Shown here: piece by piece, positions 55,804-64,000 of the stretch | Numbering within the stretch: position 1 is the first letter of the stretch | How the letters are laid out: every line of letters starts with the position of its first letter | Assembly: GCA_018435055.1 (NCBI GenBank) | Contig: JAHDOA010000022.1 | Span: forward strand, 1-64,000 | Length of the DNA: 64,000 nt | Direction: 5' to 3' | Source of the DNA: Pelotomaculum sp. | Lineage (GTDB): Bacteria > Bacillota > Desulfotomaculia > Desulfotomaculales > Pelotomaculaceae | Made by a program: the position numbers and the translations under genes | The notes under the pieces: generated by a model | Database searches by the model: none | Told to the model about the DNA's origin: nothing | What the model saw: the letters and a program-made list of their open reading frames with translations, nothing else

Positions 55804-56404
55804 AATATGCGGTTTGACACGAAAAGCGGATATAGAAGCAGTGAACCGCCGGCTGCCGGACTGCGCCGGTTTCGTGTTTGCTCAAAGCCGCCGGCGGGTG
55901 ACACCGCAACAGGCCGCTGTTCTAAAAGCTGCTCTTGATCCCCGGATTAAGGCGGTCGGAGTTTTTGTCAATGAATCTCTTTCTTCCATTGTTAAACTAT
56001 GCGACAGCGGGGTAATAGATTTGGTACAGCTGCACGGGGATGAAAGCGCGGCATATATTAGAAAACTCAAGGAGCAAATTGATATTCCGCTAATCAAAAC
56101 AGTGCGGGTGCAGAGTGCGGAACAGGTGCGGCAGGCAGAGAAGTTATCCTGTGATTTGCTTTTGCTGGATACTTATCAAAAAGGACAATATGGGGGCATT
56201 GGGAAAACATTTGACTATGCGCTGATTCCTTTTCTGCAAAAACGATTCTTTCTGGCCGGCGGATTGGACAACAGCAATATAGCGCAGGCGATCAGAAAAT
56301 GTAATCCTTATGGTGTTGATATCAGCAGCGGTGTGGAAACCGATGGCATCAAGGATGAGGACAAGATCAGACAGATCATCCAAACAGTCAGAAGTTTAGG
56401 TTGA
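55790..56404 (+). CDS. trpF: Phosphoribosylanthranilate isomerase
   Basis: A 204-residue TIM barrel. Catalytic Cys in [14 protein letters not shown], the [14 protein letters not shown] segment, QLHGDES and the catalytic Asp region [20 protein letters not shown], with [12 protein letters not shown] and [10 protein letters not shown] at the end. Starts 14 bases inside trpC, so translation is coupled. Confidence 0.95.
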   Translation: MSKIKICGLTRKADIEAVNRRLPDCAGFVFAQSRRRVTPQQAAVLKAALDPRIKAVGVFVNESLSSIVKLCDSGVIDLVQLHGDESAAYIRKLKEQIDIPLIKTVRVQSAEQVRQAEKLSCDLLLLDTYQKGQYGGIGKTFDYALIPFLQKRFFLAGGLDNSNIAQAIRKCNPYGVDISSGVETDGIKDEDKIRQIIQTVRSLG

Positions 56405-56426
56405 CAAACAAGGGAGGCTGGAGAAG

Positions 56427-57449
56427 ATGATATTTGTATTAAAGCCGGGTGTGCCGCAAGAAAAAATTGAGCAGTTTCAACAGAAGATAGAGTCGAACGG
56501 TTTCAAATCATTTCTCAGTACCGGCGCCGGGCATACTGTGGTCTGTTTGATTGGCAACACGGCTGCCATAGATTTAGATGCGGTGGTGCAAAACAATGAT
56601 ATTGTCGGATATGGCAAACGTGTGACTGAACCATATAAAGCAGTAAACCGCAATGTACATCCGGAGGATACCATGGTAAATGTAAGTACTGTAACCATTG
56701 GTGAGGGTATGTTTCAGGTTATAGCGGGACCCTGCTCGGTAGAAAGTGAAGAACAAATTATCGAGATTGCCGGGTCGGTGAAAGCAAGCGGGGCAACTAT
56801 GCTGAGAGGCGGCGCTTTTAAACCGCGCACTTCGCCTTATGCCTTCATGGGACTGCATGAGAATGGATTGCGTTTCTTGCTTAAGGCCAAAAAAGAGACC
56901 GGCCTGCCGGTTGTCACCGAGATAATGAACCAGACCCAGTTACCTTTATTCGAGGAAATTGATGTGATTCAGGTTGGCGCCAGAAATATGCAGAATTTCG
57001 ACTTGCTTAAAGAAGTGGGCAGGTTTAACAAACCGGTCCTGCTGAAAAGGGGGCTGGCCAATACTTTGGAAGAGCTGCTGATGAGCGCTGAGTATATTTT
57101 ATCCGAGGGAAACAGTCAGGTTATTCTGTGTGAGAGAGGGATCCGCACTTTTGAGACAGCTACTCGCAACACGCTGGATTTATCGGCGATTCCACTGCTC
57201 AAAAAGAAATGCCATCTGCCGGTTATTGTCGACCCCAGCCATGCCGCCGGCCTGCGGGCGCTGGTGCCGCCGCTGGCGCGGGCGGCGATAGCGGCAGGGG
57301 CGGATGGTTTAATGATTGAAACCCATAATAATCCGGCCAGGGCCCTGTGTGATGGCGCTCAGTCTCTTGATCTGGCGCAGTTCAGCGATTTAATGGCGGA
57401 TTTAAAACGTCGCATCGCATTTGAGGGAAAACAGGCCATAGTGGTTTAG
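56427..57449 (+). CDS. aroF: 3-deoxy-7-phosphoheptulonate (DAHP) synthase, type I-beta
   Basis: A 340-residue enzyme for the first step of aromatic synthesis, from PEP and erythrose-4-phosphate. The N-terminal ferredoxin-like regulatory domain (about 1-70) precedes a barrel with [73 protein letters not shown] and [11 protein letters not shown] behind GGGAGGCTGGAGAAG. As last gene of the trp cluster it adds chorismate supply under the same Trp T-box control. Confidence 0.94.
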   Translation: MIFVLKPGVPQEKIEQFQQKIESNGFKSFLSTGAGHTVVCLIGNTAAIDLDAVVQNNDIVGYGKRVTEPYKAVNRNVHPEDTMVNVSTVTIGEGMFQVIAGPCSVESEEQIIEIAGSVKASGATMLRGGAFKPRTSPYAFMGLHENGLRFLLKAKKETGLPVVTEIMNQTQLPLFEEIDVIQVGARNMQNFDLLKEVGRFNKPVLLKRGLANTLEELLMSAEYILSEGNSQVILCERGIRTFETATRNTLDLSAIPLLKKKCHLPVIVDPSHAAGLRALVPPLARAAIAAGADGLMIETHNNPARALCDGAQSLDLAQFSDLMADLKRRIAFEGKQAIVV

Positions 57450-57683
57450 GGGAATCGGAGGCGTCATACGCTTCGGGTTCTTGTCAATAATAGCAATGCC
57501 GGATAGATATAGGATTTTCTGTTTTATTAGCAGAAGGGAGTCGTATAAAATTGCTTGCCCATGTGAATGCGGTATTATTAATGTGGCATTATATTGGTGC
57601 AAGTTTGCTTCTGAATGCCCCGGGAATCACGGGGACGGGAACCACGGAGACGGACCAAATAATCCCTTCAGGGAGGTGGAGGC

Positions 57684-58013
57684 ATGAATTTATCGAAGAG
57701 CGCCATCGACAGGGAAAAAGACACCCTGAGAAAGATGATTAACCTGTATTGCAGAAAACAGCGTCACCATGGCGATACCCCTTGTAAAGATTGCGTGGCC
57801 TTGTTAAACTATGCCTGCAGGCGCCTGGATTTATGTAAATTCGGCGCCGCCAAACCTACCTGTGAAAATTGCCCGTCGCATTGCTACAAACCTGACCAGC
57901 GGGAGAGAATTAAAAGAATAATGAGGTACGCAGGGCCAAGGATGATTATTTACCACCCCCTGGACGCAGTCCGGCATTTCATAAAAAACAAAAGAAGAAC
58001 ACCTGTAAACTAG
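57684..58013 (+). CDS. Nitrous oxide-stimulated promoter family protein
   Basis: 109 residues with a conserved cysteine pattern (CKDCVALLNYACRRLDLCKFG, PTCENCPSHCY) and IMRYAGPRMIIYHP near the end, as in this small cytosolic family. The cysteines could bind zinc or an Fe-S cluster. The family name comes from expression data in other bacteria, and function is unknown. ATG behind GGGAGGTGGAGGC. A short degenerate REP-like segment (GGAATCACGGGGACGGGAAC) lies just upstream. Confidence 0.85.
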   Translation: MNLSKSAIDREKDTLRKMINLYCRKQRHHGDTPCKDCVALLNYACRRLDLCKFGAAKPTCENCPSHCYKPDQRERIKRIMRYAGPRMIIYHPLDAVRHFIKNKRRTPVN

Positions 58014-58304
58014 CATGCAAAATTTTTTAGCCTCATAGAACCATCTCCTAAAACAAAATCTTGCATCTTACCCTGGAAACCCACCCGCCTCTCCAGGCCG
58101 GGCCTTTCTCTTTCGTATTGGCGCTGTGGCCTTTGTCCACTCTGTTTATTATGTATGCCGGATTAATAGTCCAGCCCCTTTGGCATTGCGCGCTGTGGTA
58201 TACTTTGCACGGATTGTTTTATTATGTCGTTTATTATGAACCTTTCTGTCCTTTATGCCGTCATATAGGTATAAGGGATACCGCTGGTAAATGAAGGGAT
58301 TCAC

Positions 58305-59030
58305 ATGAATAAACTCAGTAAGATGAAAAAATTTTACTTGTTGATTGCCCTGGCCTGCATCATTCTTGGAATTATTTTTTTTGTACAATTCCGAATTGCC
58401 AGGAGCGTACAGTACAATGAGTCGATCCGGAGAACCCAAGAATTAACAGCCCAGGTCGAGCAGATGAAAAAGGAACGCGATGTCCTTCAAGCCCAATTGA
58501 CCAGGATGCGCGGGCAGCTGGAAAACATACTGACGATCGACTCCCCTGCGCCTCTGAATAAAGAAGATATTGAACCGGCAATGATTTTTGCGGGGGTAAC
58601 CGAACTGACAGGCAGCGGTGTGAAGGTGACCCTGCAAGACAGTAGCGCGATACAGAAACCCGGCGAAAACCCCAACTTCTACCTTGTACATGATGAAGAC
58701 ATATTAAGAGTGGTCAACGAAATAAAAGCAGCCGGAGCCGAAGCTATCGCGGTAAACGAACAACGCCTTACAGCTGCCACCGGGATCAGCTGCAGCGGGC
58801 CGTCCATCAGTGTAAACAAAAAAGCGCTTGTTCCTCCCTTTGTCATAACCGCCATCGGCAACCCCGAGACCCTGGAAGGCGCATTGAAAATGAGAGGCGG
58901 GGTGGTTGAGTTTTTGCAGTTTTGCGGCATCCAGGTTTCCATTAAAAAGCTGGAGAACATTACTATCCCGGCCTATAAGGGCAGTATAAAAATGGATTAC
59001 ATAGTTGAAAAGAGCGCCGGACTTTTGTAA
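58305..59030 (+). CDS. DUF881 family membrane-anchored protein, first copy
   Basis: 241 residues. One N-terminal membrane helix (about 9-28), a coiled coil (about 35-75) and an extracytoplasmic DUF881 domain (GSGVKVTLQDSS, HDEDILRVVNEIKAAGAEAIAVNEQRL, PPFVITAIGNPETL, GVVEFLQFCGI). DUF881 proteins (YlxW/YlxX in Bacillus) sit near division genes but have no proven role; here no division genes are near. ATG behind GAAGGGATTCAC. Paired with a second copy. Confidence 0.87.
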   Translation: MNKLSKMKKFYLLIALACIILGIIFFVQFRIARSVQYNESIRRTQELTAQVEQMKKERDVLQAQLTRMRGQLENILTIDSPAPLNKEDIEPAMIFAGVTELTGSGVKVTLQDSSAIQKPGENPNFYLVHDEDILRVVNEIKAAGAEAIAVNEQRLTAATGISCSGPSISVNKKALVPPFVITAIGNPETLEGALKMRGGVVEFLQFCGIQVSIKKLENITIPAYKGSIKMDYIVEKSAGLL

Positions 59031-59058
59031 TAAGAGTGTTTATAAGAGAGGGCTTAAT

Positions 59059-59766
59059 TTGAACAGGACTTTTTTCTTTTCTTTTACCGTGCTTGTCTTT
59101 ATACTGGGAGTGATGCTGGGTTTCCAGCTGCGCGGCGCCAATGCCGGTAATACTGCTGTCCCCGGTGACAGAGAACAGAAATTAGCTATGGAGAAAAAAA
59201 ATTTGGTGGAAGAGTTGTACGAAATGCAGCTTGAAATTAATGATCTTTCAACCAAACTGGATCAGGCAGGGATAGGACAGAAAGAAGCTGAAGAAGCGCT
59301 GAGATTAGAACTTGCCAAAATAAAACGATTTGCCGGCTTATCCGAGGTTTCCGGACCGGGTGTAGAGTTTATTATACAAAGCCGCCCGGGTCAGACCGAA
59401 CCAGGTCCGGGCAGGAACCTGCAAAATGTCACCGACCACCATCTTTTAAAAACAGTCAACGAATTGCATTGCGCAGGCGCACAGGCTGTTGCCATAAACG
59501 GACAGCGGATCACGACCCTCAGCGAGGTGCGGCAAGCCGGCGAACACATCAACGTTAACGGCGTCCCTCTCTCACCTCCTTATCATGTCATCGCTATCGG
59601 CGATACCCCTGCTCTAAAAGGGAGATTGGAATTAAAAGAAGGCCTGGTTGATTATCTGAATGCATGTGGCATCTCAGTTGAGGCGCTCGAAAAAGACGAG
59701 GTTGTTGTACCAGCTTCAGATGAGTTATACTATGAATATGCAAAGATTGTTAAAAAAAACTTGTAG
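59059..59766 (+). CDS. DUF881 family membrane-anchored protein, second copy
   Basis: 235 residues from TTG 59059 (AGAGAGGG upstream). Same layout as its neighbour: one membrane helix (TFFFSFTVLVFILGVMLGF), a coiled coil (KLAMEKKNLVEELYEMQLEI), then DUF881 (SGPGVEFIIQS, DHHLLKTVNELHCAGAQAVAINGQRI, PPYHVIAIGDTPAL). The two copies are diverged, as in the ylxW-ylxX pair. Likely cotranscribed. Confidence 0.87.
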   Translation: MNRTFFFSFTVLVFILGVMLGFQLRGANAGNTAVPGDREQKLAMEKKNLVEELYEMQLEINDLSTKLDQAGIGQKEAEEALRLELAKIKRFAGLSEVSGPGVEFIIQSRPGQTEPGPGRNLQNVTDHHLLKTVNELHCAGAQAVAINGQRITTLSEVRQAGEHINVNGVPLSPPYHVIAIGDTPALKGRLELKEGLVDYLNACGISVEALEKDEVVVPASDELYYEYAKIVKKNL

Positions 59767-59767
59767 C

Positions 59768-60191
59768 ATGAGAAATAATCAAAAACTTCGCCGTTTAATG
59801 AAAACCCTGGTTTTCTTTGCCGCCTCCGCGGGTGGACGGTAACCCCGAGCCCAATATTGATTTCAGGCGGGTGCCGAACCAGGAAGCGTTTTTCAAAAAA
59901 TACGCCGACAGCCTTACTACCGAGCTCAAACCATGGGATCAGGAGAACCTGAGAAAGTGGCAGGGAGGTGACATAGTTGTATTTGGCCCGCCCTGTGACC
60001 ACGTTGGGGTAGTATCGGACAAGAGGCGGGCGGACGGGGTTCCCCTGCTGATCCACAACGCCGGTCCCTGTACCAGGGAAGATAACAGCCTCTTGGCCTG
60101 GCCTTCCCCTTTGGCATACCATTTCCGCTACCCCGCGAGACAAGGGGACGTTCCTTTTGTCTCATTGGCTAAAGCCGGCGCCTGCAGCTAG
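59768..60191 (+). pseudogene. DUF1287 protein gene, internal deletion and frameshift
   Basis: A start (59768) encoding a signal-like MRNNQKLRRLMKTLVFF stops at 59842. A different frame then encodes the C-terminal half of DUF1287: EPNIDFRRVPNQEAFFKKY, GGDIVVFGPPCDHVGVVSDK and PLLIHNAGPCTRED. The N-terminal half with the family's conserved DRGVCTDVV-type segment is missing. The last residues run through a type C REP-like repeat (60137-60163). Almost certainly non-functional. Confidence 0.75.
60137..60163 (+). repeat. REP-like repeat, type C
   Basis: GAGACAA, core GGGGACGTTCCTT, TTGTCTC, with perfectly pairing arms. Lies in the end of the DUF1287 remnant. Confidence 0.87.
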
Positions 60192-60344
60192 TATTCACGC
60201 CTAAAGCAATCTGTCTTGCAGGATATACTGACAACCTGCGTTTAGGAAACGGAAAATCAGCCATGTATATCTAAAAGAATCATTATGTACCCTTTGAAAC
60301 AAAAAGGGCCAAAAAGTTTAATACCAGGAAGGAGTGTCGATGTC

Positions 60345-61436
60345 ATGATGAAAAGATTTTGTTTGGCAGGGATTGTTATTTTGTTGGTCCTATCCATGTG
60401 CGCTATTGGTTTTGCGGCGACTGACAGCCAGCCGGCAATCGCGCTGGACGGTACTAAAATTGAAGCCGCCGCCTATGTTGACGAAGGGGATGTTTATCTG
60501 CCGCTGCGGGCGGTCTGTGAAGCGCTCGGCTATGAGGTACAGTGGTCGGGGACGGATAACACGATTTCCGTCACCGGGCACGGGAAAAACATAGCTATTG
60601 ATTTGAACAATCAGCAAATTACGGCAGACGGTAATGCCTATTATATGAGCAGCATGCTTATCGCAGACAGGACGTACCTGGGGACAGACTTCTTCTCCGC
60701 CAACTTTGGGCTTGAAGTCCGCTGGGACAGGCAAAATGAAATAGTCCAACTGGAAAGAGTGACAGAGAACCCGATTTCCATAAAGACTATGAAAGAGTCT
60801 TCTGAGACCGAAATAATCAAGATAACCCTGCAGTTTCCGCAGATTGACGGTTTAACTGATAAAACCGTACAGGACAGTATAAATTCTATTTTCAAGGAAG
60901 CAGCCATGGCGGCCAGGGATGAAGGACTAAAAAATGCAGATGAAATGGAAAAGACCAACGAGTCAGATTATGGCAGCCCAAATAAGTACGAAACCTATTT
61001 TGACTACAGCCTGAATTACAACCAAAACGGACTGCTGAGCGTCGTATTCAAGGATTACCAGTATACCGGGGGAGCGCATGGATCGACGGTGCAAAGTTCT
61101 TACACCTTTAACCTGAACACGGGCGAAGAATACAAGCTCAAGGATCTGTTCAATAGCGATGCGGACTACGTTTCTTTTATCAGCGATACCGTCAGAAAAG
61201 AGATCAATGAGCGGGTCAAGGACGGGTCGCTGCTTGAAGAGCTTACTCCCTTCAACACCATCAGGGAGGACCATGATTTTTACCTGTCCAATGACGGAAT
61301 TGTAATCTATTTCCAGCAGTACGAATATTGGCCCTATGCCGCCGGCATACAAGAGTTTACGGTTGAATATGCGGCATTGAAAGAAATGCTTAAACCCGGG
61401 TTTAGCTTTTTGGCGGGTGTCGTGGGTATCGATTGA
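60345..61436 (+). CDS. Exported protein: copper amine oxidase N-terminal-like domain plus DUF4163/DUF3298
   Basis: 363 residues. A signal peptide (about 1-25, ending IGFA) is followed by a Cu_amine_oxidN-type domain (DEGDVYLPLRAVCEALGYEVQW). Residues from about 160 form a DUF4163/DUF3298-type unit (YTGGAHGSTVQSSYTFNLNTG, FYLSNDGIVIYFQQYEYWPY), as in RsiV and PdaC, where this fold binds ligand such as lysozyme or peptidoglycan. A surface sensor or binding role is possible. ATG 60345 behind GGAAGGAG. Confidence 0.82.
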   Translation: MMKRFCLAGIVILLVLSMCAIGFAATDSQPAIALDGTKIEAAAYVDEGDVYLPLRAVCEALGYEVQWSGTDNTISVTGHGKNIAIDLNNQQITADGNAYYMSSMLIADRTYLGTDFFSANFGLEVRWDRQNEIVQLERVTENPISIKTMKESSETEIIKITLQFPQIDGLTDKTVQDSINSIFKEAAMAARDEGLKNADEMEKTNESDYGSPNKYETYFDYSLNYNQNGLLSVVFKDYQYTGGAHGSTVQSSYTFNLNTGEEYKLKDLFNSDADYVSFISDTVRKEINERVKDGSLLEELTPFNTIREDHDFYLSNDGIVIYFQQYEYWPYAAGIQEFTVEYAALKEMLKPGFSFLAGVVGID

Positions 61437-61440
61437 CAGG

Positions 61441-61479
61441 TGTGTCAGGGTTGTCAGGGGGACGGGGTTGTTGACAACC
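61441..61479 (+). repeat. REP-like repeat, type B with altered arms
   Basis: GTTGTCA (61450), core GGGGGACGGGGTTGT, TGACAAC. Both arms differ from the common GGTGTCA/TGACACC at matching positions, so pairing is kept. A partial extra arm precedes it. Confidence 0.85.
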
Positions 61480-61500
61480 TCTCCGTCCTCCTGACTGACC

Positions 61501-62355
61501 CTATCCCAGTTCAAGGCTGGTTACACCGTAAATCCTCTCTAAATCAACTGAAGGAGGCCCACCGCAGTACATGCGGACAGTCTCGGACACCGCACGCATC
61601 GCCAGGCTTTCAGCCAGATTGATAGCTGGAGCGTTAATGTGCGGGACGTCAAGAAATACTGGAGCGCCGGCTTCAATATTACCCATTAAGCCCTCAAGTA
61701 ACGTTCCGGCGATAGGTTCCGTGTCAGCAAATAAGGGCCCGATTTTATAGCCATAGCGGCAGGCCCGGATCACTCCGTACCCTTCAAGCCGCGCGTTGCC
61801 CACATATCCCAAAGCCGCGCCGCCGCCGGGTTTTATCCATTTTTCCAGAAACGCGCGCCTGGCGGCGGGAAATAGTGGCTTGTCATAACTTAACAGGCCG
61901 GTTAAGGGGAGCGCCGCCAGATCAACCAATTCTTTTGATTTCCTGCCGCAGCCGTTACCGACGCCCTCAAAACGGAGGTTGCGGTAGGCGGTGTGAAAGC
62001 CTGATTTTATGTAATTATTTTGTTGGGCGGGCACACCATCCAACCCGACTACCCGGTCTCCCATGTGGCTCATAGCCTTCTTCCACAGCCGTATACCATA
62101 TCCTTGCCTGCGGTATTCCGGTTTCACTATATAAAAACCAAGAAAGCCGAAGGCCTCCCCATAGGTGACCGCGGAAATACACCCAACCGGCTGGCCCGCC
62201 AATTCCCCGATAAAAAAGCCTTGCGGGTCGCTGTTATAAAAACAATCGGCGTCCTTTATTCCGGGGTTCCAACCTTCGTCTGCCGCCCAGTCTACGGCTA
62301 GTTCAAGATCATCCCGGCCCATAGTGCGGATCACAAAATCTTTTTCCAGCGTCAT
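61501..62355 (-). CDS. GNAT-family N-acetyltransferase with C-terminal second domain
   Basis: 284 residues. The N-terminal GNAT domain (about 1-140) has the acetyl-CoA loop VKPEYRRQGYGIRLW and a catalytic-region GLDGVPAQQNNYIKSGF. The C-terminal half (about 150-284; AFLEKWIKPGGGAALGYV, YKIGPLFADT) is the second domain seen in YitH-type acetyltransferases. Substrate unknown. ATG has AAGGGGTTATTAAGAGT upstream. Confidence 0.85.
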   Translation of the reverse strand: MTLEKDFVIRTMGRDDLELAVDWAADEGWNPGIKDADCFYNSDPQGFFIGELAGQPVGCISAVTYGEAFGFLGFYIVKPEYRRQGYGIRLWKKAMSHMGDRVVGLDGVPAQQNNYIKSGFHTAYRNLRFEGVGNGCGRKSKELVDLAALPLTGLLSYDKPLFPAARRAFLEKWIKPGGGAALGYVGNARLEGYGVIRACRYGYKIGPLFADTEPIAGTLLEGLMGNIEAGAPVFLDVPHINAPAINLAESLAMRAVSETVRMYCGGPPSVDLERIYGVTSLELG

Positions 62356-62462
62356 ACTCTTAATAACCCCTTGTTACGTTTATTATATGGCTTTTATTAT
62401 ACCTTTTGCTTGGTCGTTGTACCATAATAAAAAACCTTAGGCTATGGTGGTCAAAGACGAAA

Positions 62463-62640
62463 TTATTGGAAACTAAACTGGAGCTGAACGACCAACAGCT
62501 TGAAAATGTGGGGGGGGAGCGGGCTGGCCTCGCGATCCCAATCAATTGTATTACTGTCTTTGCAATGAATGCGGTTGGAGGTTCAACAAGGTCCCTGGGA
62601 TGAAACATTTAAACTTGAAACAGAGCATAGACTTTAGTGA
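62463..62640 (+). pseudogene. Possible frameshifted double-glycine leader peptide gene
   Basis: One frame reads LELNDQQLENVGG, which looks like a double-glycine leader, up to a run of eight G (62509-62518 region). One added G there would continue as GAGWPRDPNQLYYCLCNECG and WRFNKVPGMKHL, with two closely spaced CxxC pairs. Without it the frame ends early. No start with a good ribosome site was found, so the 5' end may be damaged too. Could be a decayed small secreted or RiPP-like peptide. No transporter or modifying enzyme gene is near. Low certainty. Confidence 0.3.
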
Positions 62641-62693
62641 GACAAGGGTAGTGAGACAAGGGGACGTTCCTTTTGTCTCACTACCCTTGTCTC
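62639..62693 (+). repeat. Long perfect inverted repeat built on a type C REP-like element
   Basis: Two 21-base arms pair perfectly around the core GGGGACGTTCCTT. The inner 7 bases of each arm (GAGACAA / TTGTCTC) are the normal type C arms. Outside them the arms repeat the same motif (GAGACAAGGGTAGT / ACTACCCTTGTCTC). Confidence 0.9.
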
Positions 62694-62755
62694 TTGTGGC
62701 GGCTAAAGTCGCATCTGCAGCCAGTCTATTTTCACCCTGCCTGCGACTTTTGTAG

Positions 62756-62773
62756 GGCGGGCTTCAACCCGCC
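62756..62773 (+). repeat. Small GC hairpin of a widespread bacterial type
   Basis: GGCGGG CTTCAA CCCGCC in the context TGTAGGGCGGGCTTCAACCC. Followed by AAAAACAACC, not T residues, so it is not a plus-strand terminator. Confidence 0.55.
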
Positions 62774-62794
62774 AAAAACAACCGGGGGGAAAAA

Positions 62795-62822
62795 GTGTCA
62801 ACAACCCCGTCCCCCTGACACC
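62795..62822 (+). repeat. REP-like repeat, type B
   Basis: GTGTCA, core ACAACCCCGTCCCCC, TGACAC. It lies 4 bases beyond the stop of the convergent HAMP-protein gene. Confidence 0.87.
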
Positions 62823-62826
62823 GCTT

Positions 62827-64000
62827 TTAAACTTTAAACTGCAGTGACAGCACATTTAGCCGGTCCACCATACGCACCATTTTTTTGGCCAGGGAATCTA
62901 TGTCATGCAGGTTTTCCATTTGCATTTTGGCGTCATTTTCCGCGCTGGAACTGCTTTTCATTGACCTGTTCAGTTCTTCAATAATGCCGGTATGGTTTCG
63001 TTTTATGTCTTCAATGCTTGCCGTCTGTTTATGGGCGGAAGAGGCGGTTTCCTCAATCATATCCTTGCTCCGTAAAAGGCTGTGGAGCACCTTCTCGAGT
63101 GATTCGCCGGCTCTTTTAATCGTATCCTTTTCTTCCGACAGGCTTTCCAGTCTTAGGCCAAGTGTGGTCGTTGCGTCACGGCAGGTGTTCTGAACAATAT
63201 CCAGCCCTCCGGACAATTCATTAATAAAATGGTTAGATTTTTCGGAGATGCGGTGCAGCTCTTCCGCTGACCGGGTCAGTTCTTCATTTCCAGTACGGGC
63301 TGCGTGCAGGGCGACCTGGACGGTGCAGGCCTTGTTTTTTTCCATTAATTCAGTAAAAAATCCAATGGCTTCGCTGATGCGCGGTTCCTTATCCGCTAAC
63401 TGTTTAAGCGTATCGAAAATGTTTTCCAGTGACCGGTGGGACTCTTCCATGTGTGAATTGATTTTAGAAATGGCGGCAAAGCCGCCTTCAGCGGAATGGA
63501 CAGTTTTACTTACTTCGCCTAAGATCTGTAGGATGCAATCCATAGCGTGCTTGGACTGGCCGTAAAGATGGTCTGACAGGCGAGCGGCCTCTTTTAGTAT
63601 AGATACTTGTCCCCCAGTATCCTGCTTTAACATGTCAAAGGTTTGGGACAGCCTGTTGTTGGCGCGATTGGAAGATTTAAGGCGCCCAAGTATTTGTTCG
63701 GCGGATTTATTGATATCAACTGCGCTTGATTTTACTGACTGGATCAGATTGGCCAGGTGCACACTCATAGTATTAAAGGCGGCGGCCAAATCGCCAAGCT
63801 CATCAAGATTGCGCACTGGGACTTTATAAGAGAAATCCCCGGTAGCCAATTTTTCAGTGGCGGCGGTAAGGTCGAGCAAAGGTCTTTGCAGAATTCTCTT
63901 TGTTATTAAGGCGGCCAGGAAAATGCCCGCTAATATGGCTGCAATGGTAATCAAGGCAATATTGATAATTGTACTGGTAGCGTGCTGGTTTAGTTCGGAA
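62827..64000 (-). CDS. HAMP-domain, methyl-accepting chemotaxis-like protein (5' end outside window)
   Basis: The frame stays open to the window edge, so the N-terminus is missing; 390 residues are visible. They start at the end of a sensor region and a membrane helix (IINIALITIAAILAGIFLAAL). A HAMP domain follows (RPLLDLTAATEKLATGDFSY, LDELGDLAAAFNTM), then a long coiled coil. The place of the usual MCP hairpin tip (consensus near NLLALNAAIEAARAGE) has ACTVQVALHAARTGNEELTR, a clearly altered version. Signalling to CheA may therefore be weak or lost. Confidence 0.8.
   Translation of the reverse strand, partial: SELNQHATSTIINIALITIAAILAGIFLAALITKRILQRPLLDLTAATEKLATGDFSYKVPVRNLDELGDLAAAFNTMSVHLANLIQSVKSSAVDINKSAEQILGRLKSSNRANNRLSQTFDMLKQDTGGQVSILKEAARLSDHLYGQSKHAMDCILQILGEVSKTVHSAEGGFAAISKINSHMEESHRSLENIFDTLKQLADKEPRISEAIGFFTELMEKNKACTVQVALHAARTGNEELTRSAEELHRISEKSNHFINELSGGLDIVQNTCRDATTTLGLRLESLSEEKDTIKRAGESLEKVLHSLLRSKDMIEETASSAHKQTASIEDIKRNHTGIIEELNRSMKSSSSAENDAKMQMENLHDIDSLAKKMVRMVDRLNVLSLQFKV

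Noticed and set aside
58061-58294. Open frame of 77 residues with hydrophobic segments and PFCPLCRHIG
   Set aside because: TTG start without ribosome site, overlapped by another frame on the opposite strand, and no recognisable family. Real status too uncertain to list as a gene.

Overview
The window reads as chromosomal DNA of an anaerobic, spore-forming Firmicute, most like the Peptococcaceae/Pelotomaculum-Desulfotomaculum group. The grounds are the Gram-positive gene order rapZ-yvcK-whiA, a germination amidase (cwlD), an Amj-type flippase, T-box, M-box and yybP-ykoY RNA leaders, frequent TTG/GTG starts behind strong AGGAGG sites, a sigma-54 gene, and the DUF1659/DUF2922/YvrJ trio. The species is inferred from gene content and not proven.

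Layout. 1-1.3 kb: the 3' end of a group II intron, then a REP-associated tyrosine transposase (RAYT) beside copies of a short inverted-repeat element that recurs about twenty times in the window. 1.2-6 kb: HAD phosphatase, glycogen debranching enzyme, phosphoglucose/phosphomannose isomerase and PHP-domain protein. 6.1-11.1 kb: rapZ, yvcK, whiA, rpoN. 11.2-17.7 kb: lower glycolysis (gap, pgk, tpiA, gpmI, eno). 17.7-18.7 kb: rplM-rpsI. 18.7-24.3 kb: amj, cwlD, three small Firmicute proteins, galE, a decayed intron reverse-transcriptase fragment and a flavin oxidoreductase. 24.5-27.8 kb: M-box-mgtE and an HtrA protease. 28-32.5 kb: an Rrf2 regulator, cysteine desulfurase, nadA, cysK and cysE, a sulfur/cysteine/Fe-S neighbourhood. 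33-36.9 kb: copper P-type ATPase and a cation antiporter behind a manganese-type riboswitch. 37-42 kb: exported proteins and a MoeB/ThiF-like protein. 42.4-49.1 kb: a HEAT-like protein, then a tight operon of a coiled-coil protein, two related P-loop ATPases and an SF1 helicase with zinc ribbon. This is the least explained part of the window. 49.1-57.4 kb: all tryptophan genes in the order trpBA-trpEGDCF-aroF, with a Trp-specific T-box in front of each half. 57.7-64 kb: accessory genes, two DUF881 proteins, pseudogenes, a GNAT protein and a truncated HAMP/chemoreceptor-like protein.

Two signals stand out. One is the modular repeat family. It has a core near GGGGACGGTTC, arms that change but stay complementary, insertion close to gene ends, and in several places it supplies codons or the stop codon of a gene. 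The other is the coiled-coil/ATPase/ATPase/helicase operon. It lacks BREX hallmark genes but has BrxD-like ATPases, and it is a candidate for an undescribed nucleic-acid-processing or defence module.
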